Assembly: GCA_028023455.1 (NCBI GenBank)
Contig: JAQFVV010006221.1
Location: forward strand, 4,231,166 to 4,295,165
From: Epiperipatus broadwayi
Lineage: Eukaryota > Onychophora > Udeonychophora > Euonychophora > Peripatidae
Length of the DNA: 64,000 nucleotides
Direction of reading: 5' to 3'
Shown here: positions 1 to 15,500 of the stretch, one piece after another
Numbering within the stretch: position 1 is the stretch's first letter
How the letters are laid out: each line of letters opens with the position of its first letter
The notes under the pieces: generated by a model
Database searches by the model: none
The model's input: the letters and a program-made list of their open reading frames with translations, nothing else
Told to the model about the DNA's origin: nothing
Position numbers and translations under genes: made by a program

Positions 1-420
1 ATTTTAAACTTTATTTAAATTTTTCCAAGTATAAACAACAACAGTTAGTAATAACACACAAATACAAAACACATGTTAGTAGAATACACAATGTTTTAAG
101 GGGTATTATTCTCCATTCTTCTTTAGTATGTGTTGCTGGCCTCAGCAGTGACATTATTAACATAGGAATCGAACTTACACTTTTAAAATTCTTGAAAATT
201 GAATTTTAAGGCAATGTTCTAAATAACGGAATTCTATTGGTTAGAGCATTGCTTTAAACTCAATATTCAAAAATTATTGCTGGTCACACCAGCTACACCT
301 GAAGAAGAGAAGAGAATAATACTACTCAAAATGTTATGTAATCTTTTAACCTGTGTTATCTTTATGTATTATTTTCAACAGTTACTGGTATTGACAAAAG
401 TTTAAATACAGTTTAAAATG
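1..420. repeat. Large imperfect palindrome, possibly head-to-head SINE-like copies
   Basis: The sequence folds on itself around the GAATTC at 229-234. Position 2 onward (ATTTTAAAC, then a TATTTAAA motif) matches the reverse complement of the bases ending at 419. The match continues through several blocks, including TATTATTCTC at about 104 against about 320, GTGT-GCTGG at 131-139 against about 287-298, and TTCTAA near 216-222 against TTAGAG at 241-246. The left arm is about 40 bases longer. Its extra block holds GGAATCGAACT (165-175), which on the minus strand fits the pol III B-box pattern GTTCGANTC. Near the centre, TTGGTTAGAGCATTGC (237-252) resembles a tRNA D-arm. Both outer ends resemble the LINE tails seen elsewhere in the window (AATAAA plus TTTAAAA). 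The palindrome is seen directly. The reading as tRNA-headed, LINE-tailed SINE copies in inverted orientation is inference. Confidence 0.6.
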
Positions 421-660
421 TTTTCTAAGCATTCAACATTTAATGATAAATGATAAAAAAAGTCCAACCTATCACATCTATTGACATATAATTATTGTTA
501 ACACATAATGTTCAGAGATTTTGATTATTTCCATTTAAATTTTAGGTAAATTATGCAGAATGGTTTGCATAGTCGTAGCAAAACTCATTTTCTAGAGTAG
601 TTTTCTATCTCCCTCTCTGTTTTTTCTTTCTTTTCTTTTGAAATTGGAATGGCATTTGTA
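421..660. other. Unassigned AT-rich sequence between palindrome and satellite
   Basis: About 240 bases of non-satellite sequence without an open reading frame of note, ending in a pyrimidine-rich stretch (609-640) just before the ACT satellite begins near 661. It may be the remainder of the same insertion as the palindrome. I see no domain, RNA gene or promoter that can be supported. Confidence 0.4.
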
Positions 661-2186
661 ACACTACTACTACTGCTACTGCTACTGTGATGATGACAAC
701 AATGAATACTACTACTACTTCTATGACTACTACTATGATGATGATGACTATGAGGACTATGACAACTACTACTATACTACTATGACTTTTACTACAATGA
801 TGACACCGACTACTACTACAACTATGACAATGACGACTATGACTACTACTATGACTATGACTACTACCACTACCAATACTACTACTACTATTGTTATGAT
901 GATGATGCCAACTACTATTACTTCTACTACTAATACTGTGATGATGAGTGCTACTACTACTACTACTACTATGACTCCTATTACTATTACTACTACTATG
1001 ACTATGATGACAATGATGATGACTACTACTACTACTATGATGATGACAGTGGCAATGGTGGTGATGACAATGATGATTACTACTATGACAACTATGATGA
1101 TGAAAACAACAACTATGACTACTACTACAAATACTACTACTACTACTATGACTATGATTGTGATGATGATGACTATGACTACTACTATTACTACTACTAC
1201 TATGATGATGATAATGACTACTACTATGATGACAATGAAGATGACTACAATAATGACTACTACTACAATTACTACTATGATTACTACTACAACAACTACT
1301 ACTACAATGTCTACTATTATGATGACAATAAGGAACACTACTACTAATATGATTATGACTATGACAATGATGATGACTACAACTCCGACTATTATTACGA
1401 TTACTAATACTAGCACTACAAATACCACTAACACTACTACAACAACTATTACTGTTACTATTACTACTATGATGAGGATGATGACAATGGCTACTACTAT
1501 TATTACTACTACTACTTACTACTACTATTATGACTACTATTACTACTACTATTATGACTACTACTACTATGACTACTGTGATGATGATGTCTACACCAAT
1601 GACTACTATGACTATTACTACTACTATGATGAGGATGATGACAATGGCTACTACTGCTACTATTATTACTACTACTACTTACTATTACTATTGTGACTAC
1701 TACTACTACTATGACTACTGTGATGATGATGATGTCTACACCAATGACTACTATGACTATTACTACAACTAATATGATGATGATGATGACCTACTGTGAC
1801 TACTACTACTACTATGACTACTGTGATGATGATGTCTACACCAATGACTACTATGACTATTACTACAACTAATATGATGATTATGATGACTACTACTACT
1901 ACTATTATGACTATTACTATGACTGACTTTGACAACTATGACAATGACTCCTACTACTACCATGACTACAACTTGGCCATAACTATGACCATGACAATGA
2001 TCTCTACTACTACTACTATGATGATGATGACAACTATGACTATGACTACTACTATGATGATGACTATGACTACTACTACTGCATCGATGATGATGATGAT
2101 GATAATGATGATGACTACAACTACTACTACCATTACTACTACTATGACTATGATGACGATGACTACTACTACTACTACTACTACTA
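661..2186. repeat. Type I triplet satellite, segment 1
   Basis: Nearly every triplet begins with A (ACT, ATG, ACA, AAT), with long stretches in a single phase interrupted by indels. This makes stop-poor frames encoding only Thr/Met/Asn/Ile on the plus strand and Val/Ile on the minus strand, which are not genes. A motif containing GTCTACACCAATGAC recurs at 1589, 1734 and 1834, and a block containing GATGAGGATGATGACAATGG recurs near 1471 and 1630, so the array contains short segmental duplications of about 100-150 bp. Confidence 0.9.
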
Positions 2187-2475
2187 GATTTAAAAAATAC
2201 TTTATTTGATTAAATTTGTGGAACATCAAGATCAATCGTGTTATGAAAGTCATTTTTTACATACTTTAATTATTCACATTGTTTAGACAGATGTTTTACA
2301 AAATTGTGTATATAAATATTTTACATTTTTAGTATATAAACTAATACAAATATATTTGTGCTATTCATAGTGACATGTGTAATGAATCCAAACTCCATGT
2401 CACTGAAAAAGGATCTGTAGGAGGAAAAGTCTTTTCTTTTAACTTTGTTTCTGACAAAGAAGAAATGATTGTCTA
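2187..2475 (-). mobile_element. 5'-truncated LINE tail, 3' UTR only
   Basis: About 290 bp of non-satellite DNA sits inside the array. Its left edge, read on the minus strand, ends with AATAAA (complement of 2201-2206) followed by a T/A-rich terminus that abuts TAGTAG triplets, exactly as in the full-length LINE at 15732. Beyond this tail it does not match that element's 3' UTR, so it probably belongs to another family. It contains a 9-bp inverted repeat, AGTGACATG and CATGTCACT (about 2369-2405), and a smaller one, CTTTGT and ACAAAG, near 2444-2460. No coding sequence is recognisable. A tail-bearing SINE is an alternative. Confidence 0.6.
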
Positions 2476-5400
2476 TATGACTACTACAACAACTACTCCT
2501 CCACCTTCTCCAACTACTACAACTACTACCATTATCACCACTACTAAAACTACTACTACTACTACTACTACTATGATGCTGATGACAATGACAATAATGA
2601 CTACAACTACTACTATTACTACTACTATGACGATGACAACTACTACTATGACTACTACTATGACAATGATGACTACAATGACGACTACTACTACTACTAT
2701 GACTATAACTAAGATGACTACAATGATGACTACTACTAGTACTACTAATACTACTATTATTATGACTATGATGATGACTACTACTACTATCACTACTACT
2801 ACTATGATGATGATGACAACAACAATGATTACTACTATCGCTACTACTAGTAATACTACTACCGCTACTACTAGTAATACTACTACTAGTTCTATGACTA
2901 CGATTACTATGATGATGATGATGACAATTACTACTATCACTACTACTACTACAACTACAATTATGATAATGACAACAATTATGACTACTACTACTCCTAC
3001 TATTATTACTACTGTGAAGACAATGACAATAATAATAATGACTACTATTGTGACTACTACTGCTACAACTATGACAATGACTACTACTACTATGATGATG
3101 ATTACTATTATGAGTACTACTATGACTATTACTATTACTATGACCATGATGATAATGGTAATGACAATGATGTGACTACTAATACTAATAGTACTGGTAC
3201 TACTACTACTATGACTACAACTATGACCATGATGATGACTACAATGATGACTACAACAATGACTACTACTAATACTATTACTACTATAACTACAATGACA
3301 ATGATGGTGACTATGACTATTATTACTACTACTATTGTTACAATTATGATACTACTACTACTATTATGACAATGACAATGCTGATGAAGACTACTACTAC
3401 TTCTATGACTTCAACTATAATGATGATGACTACTACTACTAAGATGATGACAACTATGATGCTGACTACTACAACTACTATTATGACAATGACAACTTCT
3501 ACTACTATGATGATGACTACTACTATTACTACTACTACTGTTATGACTATGATGACAACTACAAAGATGACTAAACTACTACTACTAACACAAGTACAAC
3601 TATGATGATGACTACAATTATGACTACTATTACTTCTACTAATAGTATGACTATGAATATTACTACAATGACAATGATGACTATGACTACAACAACTACT
3701 ATGACTACTATTACTAGTACTACTACTATGACTATGACTACAACAATGATGATTATGATTAGTACAACTACTACTACAACTATTACTACTACTAAAATAA
3801 TGATGATAATAAATACACCTATTACTATTATGACTACATCAATGATGATTATGATGAATATGACTACAACTATGACTATGATTACTAAGATGATGATGAT
3901 TACTACTACTACTATGACTTTGACTACAACTATGATGGCTATGACTATGACTAATTTTATGACAACTAATATGACTACTACCACCACTACTACAATGATG
4001 ATGAAAAAGATAATAAGGACAATGTTGATGAAGACTATGATTATTACTACTACTGTTACTACTACAACTTTGGCTATGATTACAACTATGATTACAACTA
4101 TGACAACTATGATGATGACTACTACTACTACACTTACTATGACTGACTATGATTGTGGATATGATAATGATGATTACTATTACTACTACTATGATGACAA
4201 TGACTACAATGATGATTATTACTACTATAACTATGACAATGAATACTATTACTACTACTAATACTATGACTATGGCTACAATGATGACAATGATGATTAC
4301 TACTACTACTACTACTACTACTATAACAATGATGATGATAATGATAATGATGACAATGACTACAACTAGTACTTTTAAACCACTACAACTATGAATACTA
4401 TGAGAATGATGACAAAGATGATTATGACTACTAATATAACTATTACTACTACTGCTACTACTACTAGTACTAAAATTATGACCATGATGGTGATGACTAT
4501 GACTACTACTACTACTTTAACTATGATGATGATGATGACTTCTACTACTACAATGACTACTACTACGACAATGATGACTATTTTGACTATTACTACTACT
4601 ACTATGATGATGATGATGACTACTATTATGACTATGATGACTCCTACTACTACACCTATGATGATGATGATTGCTACTATTACTACTACTATGACTACTA
4701 CAATGATGATGACAATGATTATCACTACTACTAATAAGATGATGATGATGATGATGATGACTACTATGACAATTAGGATGACTATAACAATGATGACTAC
4801 TACTACTATTCTGACTATGGCTATGATTACTATGACCATGAAGACTATGATTATATCTACTACATCTATTACTACTATGACTATGATGACAATGATGAAA
4901 ATTACTATTACTACTACCACTACTATTACGATGGTAACAGTGATGATGATGGCAATGATGATGACTATGACTACTACTACTAAGACTACTTACTACAATG
5001 ATGATTATGACTATTACTACTACTATGATGATGGCTCCTCTTACTGCAACTTCTACTACTACTATATTACTATGACCACTACAACTATGATGATGATGAT
5101 GATGACTACTACTATGACATACAAAGATGATGATGATGACTACAAACACTAATATCACTACTATTGTGATGACTATGACAACTACTACTATTTCCATTAC
5201 TACCTCTACTATGATGATGACAATTAGTACTACTACTACTATGACAATGATGACTACTACTACTATGACTACTACTAATACTATTACTACTTTGACTACT
5301 ACTATGATGATGACAATTAGTACTACTACTACTATGACAATGATGACTACTACTACTATGACTACTACTAATACTATTACTACTTTGACTACTACTACTA

Positions 5401-5741
5401 TGAATTCAACTACTACAATTATGATTACTATGATGATGACAACTGCTACTACTATGACTATGACTACTACTACTACCACTTTCTTTACCACTACTATTAC
5501 TACTACTACAACTACAAAACTATGACTACAACTACAATGACAATGATGATGACTATGACTACTACTACTACTATTACTACAATAAGGATGACAATAATGA
5601 CTATGATTAATACTCATACTACTATGACAATGATGACCACGATGATGAATACAGCTACTACTATGGTGATGATGATGATTACTATTATTATAATGATAAT
5701 GAAAACAACTACCACTACTACTACTACGACTACTACTACTA
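2476..5741. repeat. Type I triplet satellite, segment 2
   Basis: Same A-initial triplet texture as segment 1: ACT runs alternate with ATG runs, with occasional ACA, AAT and GCT. No gene, RNA gene or unique sequence is visible. It includes a near-perfect 93-bp tandem duplication, listed separately. Confidence 0.9.
5211..5396. repeat. 93-bp tandem duplication within satellite
   Basis: The block beginning ATGATGATGACAATTAG at 5211 is repeated almost identically from 5304, a period of 93 bases (31 triplets). The identity is far above that of surrounding satellite, so the duplication is recent. Confidence 0.85.
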
Positions 5742-6541
5742 GTTTTAAATCAGCTTTATTAAGTGTAAAATGTTGATTTACAGAGTAAACAAGGGTAAAT
5801 TACATTATTTCATCATTTAGATTGCACTTTGTATTGAAAAACAATTATTGAAGGGAAATAGTCAGTAATATGGGCAGATTTTATAACAATTAGAAAACCA
5901 GCAAAAAACAAATATGTAAAATAATCAACAAAAAAACTTCTTCGGTTAATGTTCTTTCCGTATGTTGTTGTGGGTTACTGATTAAGTTGTTGCTATCTGA
6001 ATTGATTGTCAAGTGTCTGAATATTCCCATTGGAGAAAGCATTTGATACCTCTTCCTTAATTTCTTGTAATTTATTAAGGTATATTGTTCTGAATTTGCG
6101 AGAAGTATGGTTGAATACAAAATGACAGTGCACAAACATATGGTGAAAAATAGGTATGTGTGTATTCTGATTGAGCCAAAATTACCTGCTTTTATTGCAT
6201 TTATTAATAACACTAGTATGCTATCATTACTCCCAGTGAGAGATGAAATTAGTTCTCTATAATTATTAAGAGCATGACAGTCAGTAATAATATGGTTGAT
6301 GGTCTCTTCATCCCTATGACAAAGCGCACATATTGGATGGTTGTTGGCATTTTTCATTTTTGTTGTCAGAAATAAACTTGTAGGTAAGGAATCTAGATTA
6401 ATCTTTACTAAGAAGTCAAGATATTTGGGTTTTAGGTGCCAATATTTGAATTTTGCTATAAGTGTCTCATTTGTTACTGAGAGACTACTGGTATGATAGT
6501 GAGTGGTGGAGTTTAAATTTATAACTTGATATGCATCCCAG
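5742..6541 (-). mobile_element. 5'-truncated LINE, ORF2 C-terminus plus 3' UTR
   Basis: About 800 bp of LINE sequence in minus orientation. The 3' end carries AATAAA (complement of 5755-5760), then a TTTAAAAC-type terminus against TAGTAG satellite. The 5' end is truncated at the codon pair matching Tyr894-Trp895 of the full-length ORF2 at 15978-19223, and satellite resumes at about 6542. Protein similarity is clear but divergent, so this is a different family of the same clade and not a copy of the full-length element. Truncation at the 5' end is the normal outcome of incomplete target-primed reverse transcription. Confidence 0.9.
5890..6541 (-). pseudogene. LINE ORF2 C-terminal fragment with zinc knuckle
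   Basis: The frame is open from the truncation point to the stop at 5890, although its first methionine is at 6357. Upstream of that methionine it still reads as ORF2: the segment containing YWHLKPKYLDFL matches FWYLEPKYLDFL of the full-length element. The C-terminal zinc knuckle is present as CALC, then H and C after eight and four residues (CX2CX8HX4C), followed by the matching YRELI motif. The last roughly 35 residues extend beyond the end of the full-length ORF2 and are unlike it. With no endonuclease or reverse transcriptase domain it cannot act alone. Identification as ORF2 is secure; the family is unknown. Confidence 0.88.
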
Positions 6542-9500
6542 TACTATGACTACTACTATGGCTGTGATTACTATGACTATGACTACTATGACAAAGACTA
6601 CTACTACTATTAGTACTACTACTACTATTATGATGATGAAAATGATGATATCTATTACTAGTATTATAACTACTACTATGATGAGAATGATGATAAGCTA
6701 CTACTATTACTACTATGATTACTATGACAACCACAATAATGACCAACAACAACTACTTCTAGTATGACTACTACTAATAGTATGATGATGATGGCAATGG
6801 TTACTACTATGACTATGACTAGCACAAAGACTACTACTACTATTACCACTACTACTATCTCTGTACTACTATGACTATGACTATGATGATGATGACAATG
6901 ATGATTACAACTACAACTACTATTTGGATTACTACTACTAGCAATATTACTACCACTAGAATGACTATGATGATGATTACTACAATGATGATGATGATGA
7001 CTACTAAAATGATGATGATGATGATGACTATTATTACTACTACTGTTACAATGACTACAATCATGTCTATTACTACTACTAATTTGAATCCAATGATGAC
7101 TATGATGATGATGACTACTATGACTACAAACATGACTACTCTGATGACAATGATGATGATGACTGACTATTGTGACCACAAATACAATTATGATAACTAT
7201 GACTACTACTACTATTACTATGACTACTACAATGACTACAACTACTACTACCACTGCTACTATTATGATGACAACAATGACTACTACTATGATTACAAAG
7301 ATGACAACTATGACTACTACTACAACTTCTTCTATGACTACTACCACTACTACTACTATGATGATGACAACAATAATGATGATGATTATGACAATGACTA
7401 CTACTACTACTTTTACTACTATGACAGTGATGATTACTACTACTACAACTATGACTACTATGACAAAGATGACCAACTATTACTAGTAATACTACTACTA
7501 CAACAACTATGATGATGATGATGACCATGACTATTACTACTACTATGATGATTATGACTACTAGTACTACTACTACTACGACATTGACTACTACTACAAT
7601 GATGAACATGATGATGACTACAGTGACTACAACTATAACTATGATGATGAAAATGATGAACCACTACTACTACTAGGATGGTGATGATAATGAAAATGAT
7701 GTCTACTACTATTACTCTGACTACTACACTAAGACTACTATGACAATGACAGTGATAACTATGACTACAACTACTACTACAAAAAATATTACTATGAAGA
7801 TGATGATGACTGACTATTACTACTAGTAGTAATACAACTCCTACAAGTATGACTACTACTATGACTATGATGATTACCACAATCACTATGGTGAGTACTA
7901 TTACTATAACTATGACTATGACTATGATAATGATGATGGCAATGACTACTACTACTAAAAATGATTATGACTACAATGATTACTACTATGACTACTACTA
8001 CTTCTATGACTATAATGACAATGATGATGACTATTACTACTCTGATGATGACAATGATGATGATTACAACTATTACTACTACTACTATAAATATGACAAT
8101 GAATACATGATGAGTACTTGTATTACTACTACTACTTCTAACATAACTACAACCATGACCATGATTATGATGATGATAACTAATACAACTACTATTAGGA
8201 CTATAAATATGACTACTACAATGAAAATAATTGTGATTACTACAACTACTACTATGACTACTACTACAAGTATTACTATTATGACTAAGACTACTATTAC
8301 TACAATGAAGATGACAATTACTACTACTACTATGAATAGTTCAATGTCTATGACTAATACTACTGCTACTACTACTACAACTATGACTACAACAATGACA
8401 ATGATGACAACTACTACTACTGCTACTACTATGACTATGACTATGATGACTACCACTACTACTATGATTATAACCACTATCACTACTACTATGATGATGA
8501 TGACAACAATGATGATGAATACTGACTATGACAACTACTACTACTACTACTAGAACTACTACTATGACTATGATGATGACTATGACAACTATGATGATTA
8601 CTACTACTCCTACTACTGACTATGACTATACTGCTGATGATGATGTTTACTACTGTCATAATGATGCTGATGACTATGATGATGACCACTATGACTACTA
8701 CTACTATGACTACTACTAAATTATGATGATGATGATGATGACAACTATTATTACAATGAATATACTACAACAATGATGATGACTATGACTACTACTACTA
8801 TGATGATGATGATAGTGATGATGATGATTACAACTACAACTACTACTATGACAATAATGACCACAATGATGACTAGGACTACTAGAACTGCTATGATGAT
8901 GATTGCAATACTATTACTACAATCCTGATGATGATGATAACTACAACTACTACTACTACCATGACGACTGCTACAACTACTATGACTAATACTACTACTA
9001 CAAGTATGATGATGACAATAACTATTACTACTACAACTAATAGTATGACTATGATTACCATGACTACTACTATTACCATTACGACAGCTGCATTAATATG
9101 ATTATGACTATGACTGTGATGACAGCAATGACTACAACTATTATGACTAATACCACTACCACTAAGACAACAATGATGATGACTACTACTACTAGTACTA
9201 GTATAAGAATGATGATGATGATGACTAGTATTACTACTACTACTGCTATGATAATTACAATGATCACTACTACAACAACTTCTATTACTATTACTAATAT
9301 GATTATGACTATGAAGATGACTACAATGATGACTTTGATGATGATGACTACTATGACAATGAATATGACTACTATAATGACAATGATGATGATGATTATG
9401 AATACTACTATGATTACTGCAACTACAAATACAATGATGATGATGACTATGACTACTACTGCTACTACTATTACTATGAGGATGAAGATGACAAAGACTA

Positions 9501-12500
9501 CAACTATTACTATGATGACTACAACTACTACTACTATGACTATTACTACTGCTACAACTACTAAGATGATGACAGTTACTATTACTAGTCCTACTACTAT
9601 AACTACAACTATGACTATGAAGATGATGACTATGACTATGACTACTACTACGACTACTATTAAGACCCCTACTACTAGTACTACTATGATGACAGTTATG
9701 ATGATGACATTACTATTATAACTCCTACTACTATAACAATGATGACTACTACTACTGCTATTATAACTATGACTACAACTATGATTACTATGAGAATGAT
9801 GATGACTAGTACTATGACTACTACTACAACAATGACAAATATGATTATAACTACCACTAATACTATGAGATGACTACTACTACAATGACAATGATGATGA
9901 CTACTGCTACTACTACAACTACTATGACTATGGTGATGATTACTACTACTACTAGGTTGATGATGACAATGAAAATGATGACTACTATTACTATGATTGC
10001 TATGATGATAACAGTGATGAATATGACTGAGTACTGCTACAACTACTACTATTACTACTATGATGATGATGATTATGACTATAACTACTACTACTACTAG
10101 TATGACTACTAATATGACTACAACAACCACAATGATGACTATGATGACTACTATTACTATTAATATGACTAACTACTACTGCTAGTAATAGGACTACTAC
10201 TATGACTATGATGATGACTACAATGATGACTATGATGACAACTACTAATACTACTAGACTATGACTAGGCTATGACAATGTCCATGACTACTACTAAGAA
10301 GACTACTATGATGGTGACTAGTAGTACAACTACTACTGCAACTATGATAATGACAATGACTACTACTATGATGACAATGTTTATGATGATGATGTCTACT
10401 ATTAATACTACTACTACTATGACTATGATGATTACTACAATGATGACTACTTCTACTACTCCTACTAAAATGACATCAACTCTGATGGCAACTATGATAA
10501 TGATGCCTACTACTACTATTATGACTATGAATATGACTACTACAATGACAATGATGATGACAGCTATACAATGACAATGATGATGACAGTTATGACTACT
10601 AATACAATGACACTTACTACTACTATGACCATGACTATTAATATGAGTACTACTATAATGACAATAATGGTGATGACTCCTACTACTCTGACAAGTTTGG
10701 TGACTACGATGGCTATGACTACCCCTACTCCTACTACTACTACTAAACTATGAGTGCTATGGTGATGGTGATTATTACTAATACTACTACTATGACTACA
10801 ATTATCACAACTACAATTATTATGATTACAGCTACAACTGTGACTACTACTAAAACCACTACCACTACTGCTACTTTTACTACAACAATGATGACAATGA
10901 TGATGACAATGATTACTACTACTACTGCTACTACTATGATTACAACTACTGATGACTACAACTGTGATGATGACTACTACTAACTTTTACTACTTGATTA
11001 TAATGGTGTTGATGATTACTACTACTACTGCTATGAGGACAATGATGACTATGATGACTACAACTACTACTATGACTATGATGATGTCTATGGTGGTGAT
11101 TTCTACCACCATAATTATGATGATGCTGATGATGCTACTAGCAGTACCATTATGACAATAACAATAAAGATGATGATAATGACTACAACTACTACTTTCA
11201 CTACTACTACTATGACTACAAATAGTAAAACAATAATAACTATGTCTATGACTACTACTACTACTAATGATGACTCTGACTACTACTATTATGATGATAA
11301 TAATGATGACTACCATGACTACCACAATTATTATTATTACTACTATGCCTACTACTATGACTATTATGGTGATGACAATGATGACTACTGCTACAATGAT
11401 GATAATTATGGCAATAACTACTCCAACTATGATGATGATGATGACTTACTACTACTACTTTGATAATATGATAATGACTATTACCATTACCACAACTCTG
11501 ACTACTATGAGTATGATGACAACTATGACTATTACTACAATGATGATGATGATGGTGATGACTATGACTACTACAACTACTACTACAATGACAATGGCTG
11601 TGATAACTACTACAATTAGGACTACTGTGACAATCACAACTATTACTACTATGACAGACTACTATAACTAATACTACTACTATGACTACAATGATTACTA
11701 CTACTACCACTATTATTATGATGATTATAACTACTACCACTACTACAACTACTACTATTATAACAACTATGATTACTACTACTACAATGATGATAACTAC
11801 TACTACTGCTACTTCTACTATTATTATTACTACTACTACAACTACTACTACAACTATTAAGACAAATATGATGACAATGACTACAACTACTACTATGATG
11901 ATGATGATGAAAGCTATAACTACTACCACTACTATTACTACTATTACTGATTACTATGATGATAACAATGACCACTACTGTTAATACTACTACTATGAAT
12001 ACAATTATGACTATGACTAATACTACTACTACTGTTATTACCACTGCTACTACAATGATGACTATGATGACTATTACTACTACCACTACTACTACTCTGA
12101 TGATCATAATCATGAAGACTATGATGATGACTACTTTTACAACCACTACTACTCCTACTTTGACTATTATTACTGCAATTATGATGATTATGACTATGAT
12201 TACTATGATGATGATAATGACCACTATTACTCTTCCTATTACTACAACTACAACAATGACTACAACAACTATGACTACTACTATGACTACTTCTGTTAAT
12301 ACTACAACCACTTCCACTACCACTACTACTATTACTACAATAACTCCTCCTCCTACTACTACTACTACTAAACTATGACTACAATGACAATGATTACTAT
12401 TACTATTACTACTATTATGACAATAATGATAATGGCAATAACTATCACTATTACTACATTTATTACTATAATGATGATTACTACTACTACAACAATGATG

Positions 12501-15500
12501 AAGATGAATGAGTACTACTACTACTAATACTATGATGATGACAATGACTACTACTACTACTGATACTATGATTACTACAATGACAATGGTGATGAAAATG
12601 ATGACTACTGCTACTACTATGACTATGATCCTGATTATAATTTCTACTGCTACAAAGATGATGACTACAACAATACTACTATAACTGCAATTTCTAGTCC
12701 TACTAATACAATGATGATGATGATTACTACATTACTACTGATGACAATGGCTGACAATGATTACTACTATTAGTACTACTAGTAGTAGTACTACTATGAC
12801 TATGATGACAAATACAATAATAACTACCTTTACTACAACTACTACTGCTACTAACATGACTACAACTATGATGATAACTACAATGATGATGACTACTACT
12901 ACTATTACTATGAATATGACTACTACAATAACAATGATGATGACTATGACTTCTACTACTATCACCCTGACTATTACTAGTAATACTACTACTACTACAT
13001 GATGATGACTATTACTACTTCTACTACTGTGACTAGTTCCATGACTACAACTATAATGACTATGACTGTTACTAATACTAGTGGTACTACTACTACAACT
13101 ATGACTAATATGATGACAAAAATGACTACTACTGCTACTAATACTACTATTATTATGACTATGATGACTATGACCACTACTAGGACTACAACCACTACCA
13201 CCACTACTACTAGTATGATGATAACAAACACTAGGATGATGATGACTATGACAACTACTTCTACTATACAATGACTATGATGATGACTGTGATAATTCTG
13301 ATGATGACTACTACTACTTTTACTACTATGATTATGATTACAACTATGACTACGATGATGATAATGATGACTATGATGATGACTGTGATAAGTCTGATGA
13401 TGACTACTACTACTTTTACTACTATGATTATGATTACAACTATGACTATGATGATGATAATGATGACTACTACTACTACTATCACTACTTCTAAACTATA
13501 ACTATAACTACAATGATAATGGCCATAACTATGACAATTATGATGACTACAATGACAATGATAATGATGATGATGAATAGCACTATGACTGCTAATACTA
13601 TTGCTATGACAATTATGACCAAGACAATGACTATGACTACTACTATGATGATGATGACTACTACTACAATAATGATGATGATTATGCCTAATACTACTAC
13701 CATGACTACTACAACTACTACAATGACAACTACAACTACTACTATGACAAATACTACTACTATGATGATGATGAAAATGATAATGACTACTATTATGACT
13801 ACTAGTATGACTGACTACTATGATTACTACTATTACTCTGACTACTACTATGATGATGATGACTATTATTACTATGATAATGATGATTATAACTAATACT
13901 ACTATTATGACTACTACAACTACTACAATGACAACTACAACAATTACTATTACAATGACTAATACTACTACTACTAGATGATAAAGATGACTATGACTAC
14001 CACAATAACTACTACTACTACTATTACCACTACTACTCCTACTGTACTGCTATGACTATGACTATGATGATGAAGATGCTGACAATGATTATGACTACTA
14101 CTACTACTACTATTATTACTACTATAACTACCAGTACAACTATGACTACCATGATGACTACCATGATGACTACTACTACAGCTATTAGAAGAACTACTAC
14201 TACTGTACTATTATGTCTATATCTATGATTATGAAAATGGCAATGATGACTATGACTATTATTATTACTATTATTATGAGTGCCAGAAGAATTATAATGA
14301 CTTCTACTATTATTACTACTACTACCACTAGAGAAATGATGACTACTAACTATGACTACAACTATGACTACTATGATGATGACTATGATTACTACTAGTA
14401 ATATTACTACTACTATTACTATGACAATGATGATGATTCTGACTAGTACTATGATGACAATGATGACTACTACTATTATTACTATGACTACTACAATGAC
14501 TATGATGATGATGACTACTACTACTAAGACAATGATGACCATGAAAATGGCAATGACTATTACTACTACTACTGATTACTATGACAACAACTACTATGAT
14601 TATAATGGTGATGACTACTACTACAACTACTTTTACTACTATTACAATGATGACCATGTCTATTACTAGTGCTACTGCTAGGATGACTACTACTATGCCT
14701 ATGACTACAATGATGACTATGATAACTACTATTACTATGACTATAGGTATGACTATGATGCTGACAATGATGATAATGATGACTACTACTTCTATGATGA
14801 TGACAACTATGATGATGACTAGTACTATGACTACTATTACTAATCCTACTACAATGACAATGATTTACTACTACTAATACTACAATGACAACTTCTATTA
14901 CTACTAAATACTACTATGACTATGATGATGACTACAATGATGTCTACTTCTACTACTACTAACATGTTCACAACTGACATCTATGATGATGACAACTTTT
15001 ACCACTACTATGACTACAAATATGACTCCTATAATGCCAATGATGACAAGAATTATAACTACTACTACAATGACTATTATGACTACTACTACAACTATGA
15101 CTAGTACTACTACTACTACTACTACTACTACTATTACTATGATGACTAGTACAATGACAATGACAACAATTACAACTACTACTACTACTGCTACTACTAT
15201 TACAAATATGACAACTACAATTGTGATGATGACTACTACTACTATGACTATAACTATGATGACTACAATTACAACCACTACTACTTCCACTATGATGACG
15301 ATGATGATGATGACTACAATGACAACAACTACTACTATTATCACTGCAACTACTGTGACTTACAATGAACATGACAATTAAAATGATGACTATTACAAGT
15401 ATTACTTCTACTATTATGACTAGGACAATGACTATGATGATGCCAATTATTACTACTACTATTGCTATAATGATGATGACTATGATGATGATTACTACTA

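Noticed and set aside
165-250. A genuine tRNA gene
   Set aside because: B-box-like and D-arm-like pieces are on opposite strands of a palindrome, and no acceptor stem or paired T-arm can be formed.
2375-2470. Non-repetitive N-terminal stretch of an open frame beginning MCNESK
   Set aside because: It lies within the antisense strand of a LINE-tail fragment and runs into poly-Thr from the satellite, so it is a chance fusion frame.
8640-10030. CTGATGA motifs in type I satellite as further hammerhead cores
   Set aside because: CTGATGA is common by chance in ACT/ATG DNA; none that I checked is followed by a stem, GAAA and a cleavage triplet.
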